A DNA stretch of 37,201 bases from a virus: positions 1 to 37,201 of IMG/VR virus record IMGVR_UViG_3300049225_000354; one strand, 5' to 3'. The notes under the pieces were generated by a model. It was not told the origin of the DNA. It saw only the letters and a list, made by a program, of their open reading frames with translations, and ran no database searches. Both the position numbers and the translations under genes were made by a program. Below are positions 23,324 to 30,582 of this stretch, piece after piece; position 1 is the first letter of the stretch, and the number at the start of each line of letters is the position of its first letter.

Positions 23324-24003
23324 TTATCAATCTCCGGTACATCCACGGGTTTACCAAGCCTCTTCGCCCACTGCTTTGCAATCTGCACAACCTTCCTCTG
23401 CTGCTTGGACATGGTTGTGTCAGCGGCGGTCCTAAAGAACGGTCTTGGGGGAAGTCGCATGGCAACCTTTCCGTTGCCACCCTTTCTGTCTTTGTTGATA
23501 CCGCCCCAGAGGATGATCACAGCACCGTACTCCAGCAGGTGGGCATGCGGTGCTACTTGGTGCGATGGACCCGCAGTGCTGCCTACAACCGCATCCCTTC
23601 GTCGGCCCTTCCAGTTGCGAGCGATAATAGCGTCTGCAAGTGTCCTCCTCGGTCCCCATCGCTTTGACTGAGCCTTTTTGCCAAGCTTTTTAAACGTCCC
23701 AGTGCTACGCGACCGACCAATGGGTTGCCCTTGCGGATTGACTGAATTCTCAGCGTCCATGGACCGCTCGCCGGTCTTCATGACCTGCTTCTTTGCCTCT
23801 GCTCGGACAATAGTTGTAGCGGCGCGAGCGGCTGGCCTTGCAACACGCTCTGTGATCAAGAAACTTAGATCTCTGAACAACATGTCAGTCGATTTGCTGT
23901 GCTGAAAACCAGACTGCGTTTTTTTGCTAACACGCTTGCCACGCTTGATGGCGAGTGCCTCTTTTTTTGCGTTCTGCAATAATCTGTACTGATTGCCGTT
24001 CAT
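23320..24003 (-). CDS. HK97 gp10-like tail/neck protein, 227 aa
   Basis: Basic protein with VAPHAHLLEYGAVI and FFRTAADTTMSKQQRKVVQIAKQWAKRL, the signature of the HK97 gp10 family of neck proteins. The N-terminus is extended and lysine-rich (KEALAIKRGKRVSKKTQSG). Lies between the head-closure and tail-terminator genes. Confidence 0.75.
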   Translation of the reverse strand: MNGNQYRLLQNAKKEALAIKRGKRVSKKTQSGFQHSKSTDMLFRDLSFLITERVARPAARAATTIVRAEAKKQVMKTGERSMDAENSVNPQGQPIGRSRSTGTFKKLGKKAQSKRWGPRRTLADAIIARNWKGRRRDAVVGSTAGPSHQVAPHAHLLEYGAVIILWGGINKDRKGGNGKVAMRLPPRPFFRTAADTTMSKQQRKVVQIAKQWAKRLGKPVDVPEIDK

Positions 24004-24362
24004 GACTTTTTCAACTCCACTCGGAGTTCACGATTGGTCCCAGACACATCTCGAATTGCCACGATCCCGTACTCTTCGCCTTCGATCATGACTCTCATGA
24101 GAGCATTGACATCCTTTGCCTGCTCCTTGTCTCCAACGATCACATGGGTCGATAACTCGGTCACAGCATCGCCATAGACTGTCTCTTTGCCCGATACGCT
24201 AATTAGCTCGCAAGGCCAATCACTGACGCTTGTAGCCCATGTGGAGTTCTCTGTATACGTTCTCTGACCATAAGAGTCGGTTTGCAGGTTCTGCAACTGG
24301 AACGTAGCTAGATAGTTTCGGAAACCGATTCGTTTCCTTCGGAAACCAGTCAGTTTGGTCAT
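24000..24362 (-). CDS. Head-tail joining (head closure) protein, 120 aa
   Basis: Small beta-barrel protein (RNYLATFQLQNLQTDSYGQRTYTENSTWATSVSDWPCELISVSGKET; VIVGDKEQAKDVNALMRVMIEGEEYGIVAIRDVSGTNRELRVELKK), typical of the SPP1 gp16-like/phage_H_T_join family that seals the connector. ATGA-type coupling to both neighbours. Confidence 0.75.
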   Translation of the reverse strand: MTKLTGFRRKRIGFRNYLATFQLQNLQTDSYGQRTYTENSTWATSVSDWPCELISVSGKETVYGDAVTELSTHVIVGDKEQAKDVNALMRVMIEGEEYGIVAIRDVSGTNRELRVELKKS

Positions 24363-24955
24363 GGATAGCTACTCCGCATCAACTTGCGGACAATCGCTTC
24401 GTAGCTTCTGCCATCGTTTGTGTTGACCAGATTCTCCTGAGCCGGATCGAAGTACAGTCTTCCGACTTCTAGCAAGATTGCCTGCTTCGCAAGCTCAGGG
24501 ACGCAATCGGTGCTCGGTTGACCTGCGGTGAACGCAATGGTCACTGATCGATTGTTTTTGATTGTGTCAGGCCAAGAATCAATGTCAGGGGCTAGGAAGA
24601 GGCGGCGTCTGGCAATGTCCAAATCATACTGATCTGTTGCAAGCGTTGCCTCTGTCGCAGTGCCGTTGTCGTCATACTTGTACTTAACAGACTCAACAGA
24701 ATAGACAGGACGCATGTTGATAAGAATGCTTCCACCTTTTTCAGGGAAGCCAAGCATACGCTGCTCAAACGTCTGAGCGATCCAAGAACGCTCTGTATCA
24801 ATCTCCAGTTGCTCAGTCGCAGCGGTCACAAGACGCTGGATCATCGCATCCTGAGCAGTCCCTCCGACTCTTAGGTGCTGCTTTGCCTCTACGAGACTTA
24901 CTGGATTGTTTGCGGGACTTGTTTTTCTTTCGATTGTCCAGTTTGGAATCTTCAT
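24359..24955 (-). CDS. Head-tail connector (gp6-like), 198 aa
   Basis: Has NPVSLVEAKQHLRVGGTAQDAMIQRLVTAATEQLEIDTERSW, a standard phage_connector/gp6 signature, with a C-terminal AIVRKLMRSSYP. ATG at 24955 (MKIPNWTIERK) gives the usual length. It overlaps the 3' part of the preceding small gene by 143 nt in another frame, an unusually long overlap. Confidence 0.8.
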   Translation of the reverse strand: MKIPNWTIERKTSPANNPVSLVEAKQHLRVGGTAQDAMIQRLVTAATEQLEIDTERSWIAQTFEQRMLGFPEKGGSILINMRPVYSVESVKYKYDDNGTATEATLATDQYDLDIARRRLFLAPDIDSWPDTIKNNRSVTIAFTAGQPSTDCVPELAKQAILLEVGRLYFDPAQENLVNTNDGRSYEAIVRKLMRSSYP

Positions 24956-25073
24956 CGACTTTTTCACAAACCCCAAGGTAGAGAAGAGTTGTAACAACCC
25001 CCTCGTTAAGCTTATCTGTGATAAACCCCACCTCGCGATTGAGGTGGGGTTTTATGAATTTTACCTTGGTCAC
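24813..25073 (-). CDS. Small head-associated protein, 86 aa
   Basis: GTG start 2 nt after the capsid stop. The first half (MTKVKFIKPHLNREVGFITDKLNEGVVTTLLYLGVCEKVDED) looks like the small proteins found between capsid and connector genes, such as those with KVxFL...AxxLxxxGVAEYV. The second half is Lys/Arg/Ser/Cys-rich low complexity and overlaps the connector start. A 12-bp hairpin lies within its 5' end. It may be a head decoration or assembly protein. Confidence 0.5.
   Translation of the reverse strand: MTKVKFIKPHLNREVGFITDKLNEGVVTTLLYLGVCEKVDEDSKLDNRKKNKSRKQSSKSRRGKAAPKSRRDCSGCDDPASCDRCD
25023..25053. terminator. Strong hairpin after the capsid gene
   Basis: AAACCCCACCTC-GCGATT-GAGGTGGGGTTT is a perfect 12-bp stem with 6-nt loop beginning about 23 nt after the capsid stop, followed by a short T run. 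It is probably an attenuating terminator or a 3' stabiliser that raises capsid mRNA relative to downstream genes. It also lies in the 5' end of the next ORF. Confidence 0.6.
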
Positions 25074-25075
25074 GA

Positions 25076-26329
25076 TTACGCGATGGTCAGTTTGACCAAT
25101 GCCTCTGGGTTAACTGAAGCAAGCGCGATTCGCTGCGTAGCTTGAACACCGATTTGATCGGTATTTGCATAAAGCTGATCGAGAATTCTAAAGGACAGAT
25201 TTCGACGATCACCGAAGTAGTGGCTAGTTCCGATATCACCAAAGGTGATAAGCAGGTCGCCAGATGTGCTCGATGCAGCACCTGGAACAGCCTCACAAAG
25301 GTTGACTGGGAAACCAAACAGCGATGGACGCTGACCGGACTCGATGTCGCCCATTGCAGTTCCACCAGATGCGTTGATGAGATCACGCACCTGACCGTAG
25401 AACACGCTTCGGTTCATCGTCCACTCACGCTTGATGCCTGCGAAGTTTGGAAGGAGTGCAACCAAAGCAGTCAGGTCGGTGAGTGCGATACTGCTAACAC
25501 CGACGACAGTGTTGCCGACGACATCGGTATCACCTTCGATTCCACCAGTGTAAAGAGTAGAGCCAGTGAAGAGAGAATTATCCTCCGCTTGAGACATGCC
25601 ATAGGCGATGTCCCTCGTAACTTCATCGACAATGTTGACGATGGAATCTTCAACCAATTCGCTGGAAATTTTTACAAGACCAGCCATTTTCTTTGCTGTC
25701 AAAACGGCTTGCTCGAAAGTCATGTGGCTCGAACTGATCGCGCCCTCTTCAGCGGGGTACGATACGGATGCGTGACCGATGACCTTTGGAACGGTCCATG
25801 TCAGAGCACCCATAGCAACGCGACGACAAAGCTTCCTTGCGTGACCATACTCATTGAGCAGGTTGATCAACGCATCGCTCAGTGGAGTCGGCACGGTTTC
25901 GATTCCGCGACCTGCGTCCGTTTCATTTTGGCTGGCAAGGAACTGCTTGGCCTTTGGGTTTCCACCAAGTGCAGCAAGCCACATTCCTGACTCGTATGCA
26001 TCTTCGACGCTGTTGAAGACAGATGTCTTCTGGTTTTTGACTCTTGCAGGGATCAAGGGTTCGTCCTCTTTTTCGATCTCAGGTTCGGTGATTGCTGCAA
26101 CCGCAGCAGGAGTAATTTTCGCGGCAGCAATTTTGTCTTTTGCTGCTTGAATTTTGACAAACCGATCTTTTTCGCTTTCCAGTCCAGAAAACTCAATATT
26201 AAGAGCGTCGATTTGCTTGTTGTCGTCCTCGGTAAGGCTACCTTCGCCTTCGAGAGCAACGTCCGAAATTGCCTGCATCTCATCAGCGATGTCAGACAGG
26301 CGAGCATTGATAGCGTCTACGCGAGACAT
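25076..26329 (-). CDS. HK97-fold major capsid protein, 417 aa
   Basis: N-terminal 100 residues are an acidic coiled coil (DIADEMQAISDVALEGEGSLTEDDNKQIDALNIEFSGLESEKDRF), the delta/scaffold domain that is cleaved by the protease. The shell domain follows: ETDAGRGIETVPTPLSDALINLLNEYGHARKLCRRVAMGA, GLVKISSELVEDS, RSVFYGQVRDLINASGGTAMG. AAAAGGA precedes ATG. Preceded by its own possible promoter and followed by a hairpin. Confidence 0.92.
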   Translation of the reverse strand: MSRVDAINARLSDIADEMQAISDVALEGEGSLTEDDNKQIDALNIEFSGLESEKDRFVKIQAAKDKIAAAKITPAAVAAITEPEIEKEDEPLIPARVKNQKTSVFNSVEDAYESGMWLAALGGNPKAKQFLASQNETDAGRGIETVPTPLSDALINLLNEYGHARKLCRRVAMGALTWTVPKVIGHASVSYPAEEGAISSSHMTFEQAVLTAKKMAGLVKISSELVEDSIVNIVDEVTRDIAYGMSQAEDNSLFTGSTLYTGGIEGDTDVVGNTVVGVSSIALTDLTALVALLPNFAGIKREWTMNRSVFYGQVRDLINASGGTAMGDIESGQRPSLFGFPVNLCEAVPGAASSTSGDLLITFGDIGTSHYFGDRRNLSFRILDQLYANTDQIGVQATQRIALASVNPEALVKLTIA

Positions 26330-26371
26330 GTTTTTCCTTTTTTTGTCAAGGTGGAACCCACAAGTTGGGCA

Positions 26372-26399
26372 ATTTTACCAAAAATATTTATTTCACCAA
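26372..26399 (-). promoter_or_regulatory. Possible capsid promoter
   Basis: Minus strand TTGGTG at 26399-26394, 16-bp spacer, TAAAAT at 26377-26372, in the AT-rich gap between protease and capsid genes. It is a plausible booster for capsid expression but has a poor -35. Confidence 0.35.
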
Positions 26400-27023
26400 A
26401 TTGCTTAAGCGAAGTTTCATTCTCTTTGCCGATGCATCTGCCTTGTTGCTGATCGCAGCAGGACACAATGCAAGTGGCTTTGACTCTGCCTTGGCAGGCT
26501 TTTTACGCTCTTTTGGTGCATATACAGAATCAACGAAACCCATTTCGACAGCTTGTTCAGCGTTCATCCAAGTTTCATCGTCCATCATCTTTTTGCACTC
26601 TTCTGGAGACTTCCCGCATCGCTCTGCGTAGACTTCAGAAATCTGCTCATCAAGCATGTCGAGGATGTCGGCAACCTGCCGGAATCCCTTCGCGTTCTCT
26701 GCTGCCACGGTCCAAGCGTTATGGACAAAGAACAATGCATTGCTGTTCATGACCACCTTGTCGGCAGCGCAGGCAACCACAGTGGCGATTGAGCATGCTT
26801 GAGAGTCGATGTGAATCGTTACTTCACCACCATCGTATGCTCGGATCTGGTTATACATACTGATACCGCTGGTGACGCACCCACCCTCAGAGTCGAGGTG
26901 AATAGTCAGATCGCCAGTCTGCTCTGCCATAAGATCCATGAAGTCATCCGAAGATACCCCATTTTGGAAGTCACCGATCATGCCTCGCATGGTGATGCTA
27001 CCGTCTGTTCCTTCAAGTTTCAT
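26388..27023 (-). CDS. ClpP-like head maturation protease, 211 aa
   Basis: S14-type prohead protease: DLTIHLDSEGGCVTSGISMYNQIRAYDGGEVTIHIDSQACSIATVVACAADKVVMNSNALFFVHNAW. The nucleophile Ser lies in QACSIAT and the His in FVHNAW. ATG 27023 overlaps the portal stop. Cleaves the capsid delta domain during maturation. Its C-terminus is a basic tail (PKERKKPAKAESK) typical of a scaffold-linked protease. Confidence 0.88.
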   Translation of the reverse strand: MKLEGTDGSITMRGMIGDFQNGVSSDDFMDLMAEQTGDLTIHLDSEGGCVTSGISMYNQIRAYDGGEVTIHIDSQACSIATVVACAADKVVMNSNALFFVHNAWTVAAENAKGFRQVADILDMLDEQISEVYAERCGKSPEECKKMMDDETWMNAEQAVEMGFVDSVYAPKERKKPAKAESKPLALCPAAISNKADASAKRMKLRLSNLVK

Positions 27024-28305
27024 CGTCTTGTTCCTCTGGGGTCGCGGGGGGTAACTCGGGTGACTCACCCGCAGGTTCGTTACTGAAGTCGTCATCAAGC
27101 CCTTCGACAGGATTGAATCCATGCATCATGCGGACTTCGTTGGTTGTAATGGCAAACTGCTCACGCATCTTGCGTGTATAGTCTGCGAGCGTCGATGGAT
27201 CGCCTTTGAGCAGCGGCGTAGTGTCGAACTCGTAGTGGACGTTGCCACTGTCTCTGAGTTGTTCAGGAAGCAACTTGCGGTTGCACTCTTCCTCCCACTT
27301 ACAGAACCACCGGCTCAAACATCCGTTGATGAACGCAGCGTTGCGTTCAGTGATCGACTTGTAGGTGATGCCTGTCTCGTCGCCAAGGATTGACTCAAGG
27401 CCAAAGATCATTGCAATGTCAACTCTTTGAAACTGACGTTGTTCGATGAACTGTGCATCAGACGCAGAGATTGGCAAAGTGTTCAGGGACATCCCTTCCC
27501 TAAGCAAACCAACCTTGCCACTGTTCTCAACGCCCTCATGCTTAGTTTCAAAGTTGGCTAGGAACTCTGATGCTTCTTTGGAACTTCGGAACATTCCAGG
27601 TGGTGCTGTTATCACCATACCTGGCCTGCCTGAGTTCTTCAGTGCTGATGCGGAACCGTCCTGCCCAGCAATGCCAAGGCCAAACGCATCGCGGAGCACA
27701 TCGATGACATGCATGCCCCATATACCGTTGTAGGACATTCCCATGATGTGAAGCATGTCACGGTCAGGGACTTTCCAGTATTCGTTTTCAGAAAATGCGG
27801 TTCCAAGGTTTGCTGAGATGCCTGCGTTCTTGGTTACAAGATGCCACTTCTGATCATCAACCAAAATTGTCTGGCAGTTCTCGGGTAGCACTGGGATGAG
27901 TGCTGTTGGTTGACCCAAACTGTTTCGATCAATGAACGCTCGGCCATTACCAAGTAACAACGCATGGATCATCATCAACTCTTTGAGTTGAAACGGAGTC
28001 ATGAGATGATTGGGCGATACGTTCAAAAGCTTGTGGCCAGGTGAAGTCCTTGATACTTCGCTTCCACCGTCAGGTCTGCTTTTCCTTGCATTGATCGGAA
28101 GTCCAGCAAGATGCCCAGATATCTTCTGAGCAGCAAACCAGACAGGTGGCAACCCAAGTACCGAGTTCGTTGTTACGTTGACTCCTGACTTAGCCTTGCC
28201 TCCACCAAAAGCCTCGATCAGCCACGCTGCCGGATCGGAGATCCTGCTTTGCAATGCTTTGAACTTCTTTCCAAGCCTTTCAGCCATCCTAATTTCATGT
28301 GACAT
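27013..28305 (-). CDS. Portal protein (HK97 type), 430 aa
   Basis: Typical portal features: TNSVLGLPPVWFAAQKISGHLAGLP, LMMIHALLLGNGRAFIDRNSLGQPTALIPVLPENC, MSYNGIWGMHVIDVLRDAFGLG and FGLESILGDETGITYKSITERNAAFINGCLSRWFCKWEEECNRKLLPE. Forms the dodecameric vertex through which terminase packages DNA. The C-terminus is acidic (EEQDDET). Overlaps the terminase gene by 11 nt. Confidence 0.92.
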   Translation of the reverse strand: MSHEIRMAERLGKKFKALQSRISDPAAWLIEAFGGGKAKSGVNVTTNSVLGLPPVWFAAQKISGHLAGLPINARKSRPDGGSEVSRTSPGHKLLNVSPNHLMTPFQLKELMMIHALLLGNGRAFIDRNSLGQPTALIPVLPENCQTILVDDQKWHLVTKNAGISANLGTAFSENEYWKVPDRDMLHIMGMSYNGIWGMHVIDVLRDAFGLGIAGQDGSASALKNSGRPGMVITAPPGMFRSSKEASEFLANFETKHEGVENSGKVGLLREGMSLNTLPISASDAQFIEQRQFQRVDIAMIFGLESILGDETGITYKSITERNAAFINGCLSRWFCKWEEECNRKLLPEQLRDSGNVHYEFDTTPLLKGDPSTLADYTRKMREQFAITTNEVRMMHGFNPVEGLDDDFSNEPAGESPELPPATPEEQDDET

Positions 28306-29983
28306 ACCAGTCTCCTCTGCCTCGCACAGGTGCGACAGTCGCTCTTGCGAGTGCCATTAAACATGCAACGAGTGGGTCGATTTTTTGACTGCTCGACGCC
28401 TTGTCGAGCATGTATCTATCACTCCGGTCCCGAACAGCAACTGCGTTGGACAAGCACCATTTGAGAAGAACATCGTCGTCATGACGAAAGTTCCCGTCAG
28501 CACATGCTTGTCGAAAGATGCTGATAGGAGAATTAAAGTGAGCGGTTGTTTGAGCCATCGAAGCAATAGTCAGTCCCTGCTGACTGCATTGCTCTCCAAA
28601 CTGCTGTGCCTGATAGGGGTCGATAGCAACGTCAGTTCCGTTGAGATCCCAGTAGTCTTGCATCAGGTCAGCTTGGAGGTCGGCAATAGGTGCAGGGGTT
28701 ATCCTTATGCGTCCATCATCGATGAAGTCACAGAATGGTTTTTCTCGGAGATCTCTTTTTGTGTTAACCGAGATGTACGCCTGTGTCTTTACTTCGTACC
28801 GATAAATCGGAGTTCCATCTGTTTCGCTTTTGTCTGTCTCGAAACGTGAAACGGCAGCGTACGCGCAGAGATCGTCCCTGCCTCCAAGATCCACTCCAAA
28901 ACTTACTGCGTCTGCATCACGCCAATCAGACAGTTCACCTGAGCACTTGGCAAAGTGCTCCATGTCAAAGATGTGTTCAGTTGAGCTAACAAGCACGTTT
29001 GCATGGTAGCGTTTGAATCGGTTCATAGCCGTTACGCTTGACGCTGCCTGCTTCGCTTGCTGCTCAAGGAACTCGGCTGAAACCGATACGCCAATGTTCG
29101 GGTTGGACTTTATCCACAAGTCTGGATCGAGTGGATCATCCTTCTCATCCATCTCGTAGCAAGCCACAAAAATGCTGTTATCGTCAACTGCCTGCTCTAG
29201 CACCTGCTTGGCGTAATTGACTTCTTCGATCCATATGTGACTACGGTCATCACCTGCAGTGGTCACGGTCAGGATTAGCGGTTGTGCTCTTGAACCAGAA
29301 CCTGTCTGCATCGTTGAGTAAAACGGTTGATGGACTTTACGCCACGCATGAGTCTCGTCTAGGACACAGAGCACGGGGTTCAGTCCATCGAAGGGCCGGT
29401 CAGATCCTACGCAAGAGATGTTGCCACCGTTGTGCTGAAACCGAATGATCTTGTTTTGGTAGATGGAACCTTCTTTGATCAGTGGCGACTGCTCTCGCAT
29501 TCGAATGCACTCGGCCATGACCACTTTCTCGGCCTGTTCCTTCTTGGTTGCTGCTAGGATGACTTGTGCTCTAGCTTCCGCATCGTTGGTGAACGGGTTG
29601 ATGTCGATAGATGCCATGAGCATCGCGATGCCCGCAGCAATCGACGACTTGCCGTTCTTTCGCCCCATCGACCAGTACGCCCTTCGGAACCTTCGGCAGT
29701 TATCGTCCTTGCGTTTCCATCCGAAGATCGTCGAAATGCAAAACTCTTGCCAAGGTTCCAAGTGAAACCTCTTGCCAGCATGCTTTCCGATGGAGTGCCT
29801 CAACGCCACTGGGAAGTACTGGCAGATCGCGTTTGCTGTCTCTCTGTCAAAGTAGTAAGGGAAGTCTTTATTTTCAGAGTTTGCTAAATCCCGAACTTGC
29901 CTTTCAACAGCTTGACGTACAGAACGACAGACAGTTATTTTTTCATCTAGAACGTCTTGGATGTATTGCTCACTCGGAGTCAT
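28295..29983 (-). CDS. Terminase large subunit, 562 aa
   Basis: Walker A-like SMGRKNGKSS near residue 106-115, Walker B NPVLCVLDETH near 205-212 (catalytic Glu 211), and a C-terminal nuclease domain with SFGVDLGGRDDLCAYA, AIDPYQAQQFG and QKIDPLVACLMALAR carrying the metal-binding acidic residues. Length is standard. Works with the P27-like small subunit encoded next upstream. Either ATG 29983 or GTG 29986 could be the start. Confidence 0.93.
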   Translation of the reverse strand: MTPSEQYIQDVLDEKITVCRSVRQAVERQVRDLANSENKDFPYYFDRETANAICQYFPVALRHSIGKHAGKRFHLEPWQEFCISTIFGWKRKDDNCRRFRRAYWSMGRKNGKSSIAAGIAMLMASIDINPFTNDAEARAQVILAATKKEQAEKVVMAECIRMREQSPLIKEGSIYQNKIIRFQHNGGNISCVGSDRPFDGLNPVLCVLDETHAWRKVHQPFYSTMQTGSGSRAQPLILTVTTAGDDRSHIWIEEVNYAKQVLEQAVDDNSIFVACYEMDEKDDPLDPDLWIKSNPNIGVSVSAEFLEQQAKQAASSVTAMNRFKRYHANVLVSSTEHIFDMEHFAKCSGELSDWRDADAVSFGVDLGGRDDLCAYAAVSRFETDKSETDGTPIYRYEVKTQAYISVNTKRDLREKPFCDFIDDGRIRITPAPIADLQADLMQDYWDLNGTDVAIDPYQAQQFGEQCSQQGLTIASMAQTTAHFNSPISIFRQACADGNFRHDDDVLLKWCLSNAVAVRDRSDRYMLDKASSSQKIDPLVACLMALARATVAPVRGRGDWYVT

Positions 29984-30452
29984 CACGCTTCATTGCCTCA
30001 ACAATGGATGCCAGTGACTCTGCTTGTTTCTTTTTGTCATCCCCGTCAGGCAGGGAAAGCTTGCCTCGGCTTGCAGGGGTCAACCCAAGCTCGGTGACAA
30101 GCTTGATGTGCTCAGAGGCAAGACGACCCATTGCAGTCGATGCTGGAGTGATCCTGCTGCCTGACTCATGGATATGCCCCTCCTGCTGAACAATCTCGTA
30201 AAGCTTGAGGTACTCTGCGTAGGTGATTGAGTAGTGTTCAAGCAGGTGAGCATCTGTCCGAGAAAGCATTCCCATCTCTCGGAGGATGTCGCAGGTTTGC
30301 CTCCAAACCTTCTTTGCTGTCTTGCAAAGGTGGCGAGGCATGGTCGGTTCAGATTTACTGGAAGGTGGTTCGCGATGATTTTTCCGCTGCGGATCTTTCT
30401 TGTAAGATCCGTTCTCTTCCTTGACTTTTGTCGCTAATCGTCTTGCTGGCAT
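29970..30452 (-). CDS. Terminase small subunit (P27-like), 160 aa
   Basis: Helical protein: PRHLCKTAKKVWRQTCDILREMGMLSRTDAHLLEHYSITYAEYLKLYEIV... and SRITPASTAMGRLASEHIKLVTELGLTPASRGKL, the P27 terminase family pattern. Basic N-terminus for DNA. ATG 30452 with TAAGGA is chosen over an upstream in-frame Met. It recognises the packaging site and recruits the large subunit. Confidence 0.85.
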   Translation of the reverse strand: MPARRLATKVKEENGSYKKDPQRKNHREPPSSKSEPTMPRHLCKTAKKVWRQTCDILREMGMLSRTDAHLLEHYSITYAEYLKLYEIVQQEGHIHESGSRITPASTAMGRLASEHIKLVTELGLTPASRGKLSLPDGDDKKKQAESLASIVEAMKRDDSE

Positions 30453-30481
30453 TTCCTTACCCCGTTTGAGATTTGGCCTGC

Positions 30482-30509
30482 ATTCTATCAAAATGAAGCA
30501 TTTCGCCAA
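30482..30509 (-). promoter_or_regulatory. Promoter for the late packaging/head/tail operon
   Basis: Minus strand TTGGCG at 30509-30504, 16-bp spacer, TAGAAT at 30487-30482 (5/6 to consensus), in the 130-bp divergent gap. It starts transcription of the terminase operon. Confidence 0.45.
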
Positions 30510-30519
30510 AAAGTAAGGG

Positions 30520-30549
30520 TTGACCCGCTAAAGCAATCAGGTGTACGGT
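30520..30549 (+). promoter_or_regulatory. Promoter for the primase/helicase gene
   Basis: TTGACC at 30520, 18-bp spacer, TACGGT at 30544. The -10 is weak. The transcript would begin about 27 nt before ATG 30583. Confidence 0.4.
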
Positions 30550-30582
30550 TTTGTTTTAACTGTCGCAAATCTGGGGATAAAA

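Noticed and set aside
25142-25990. Plus-strand ORF of 282 aa
   Set aside because: Antisense to the major capsid gene, no family features, odd composition. It is a shadow of a highly biased coding sequence.
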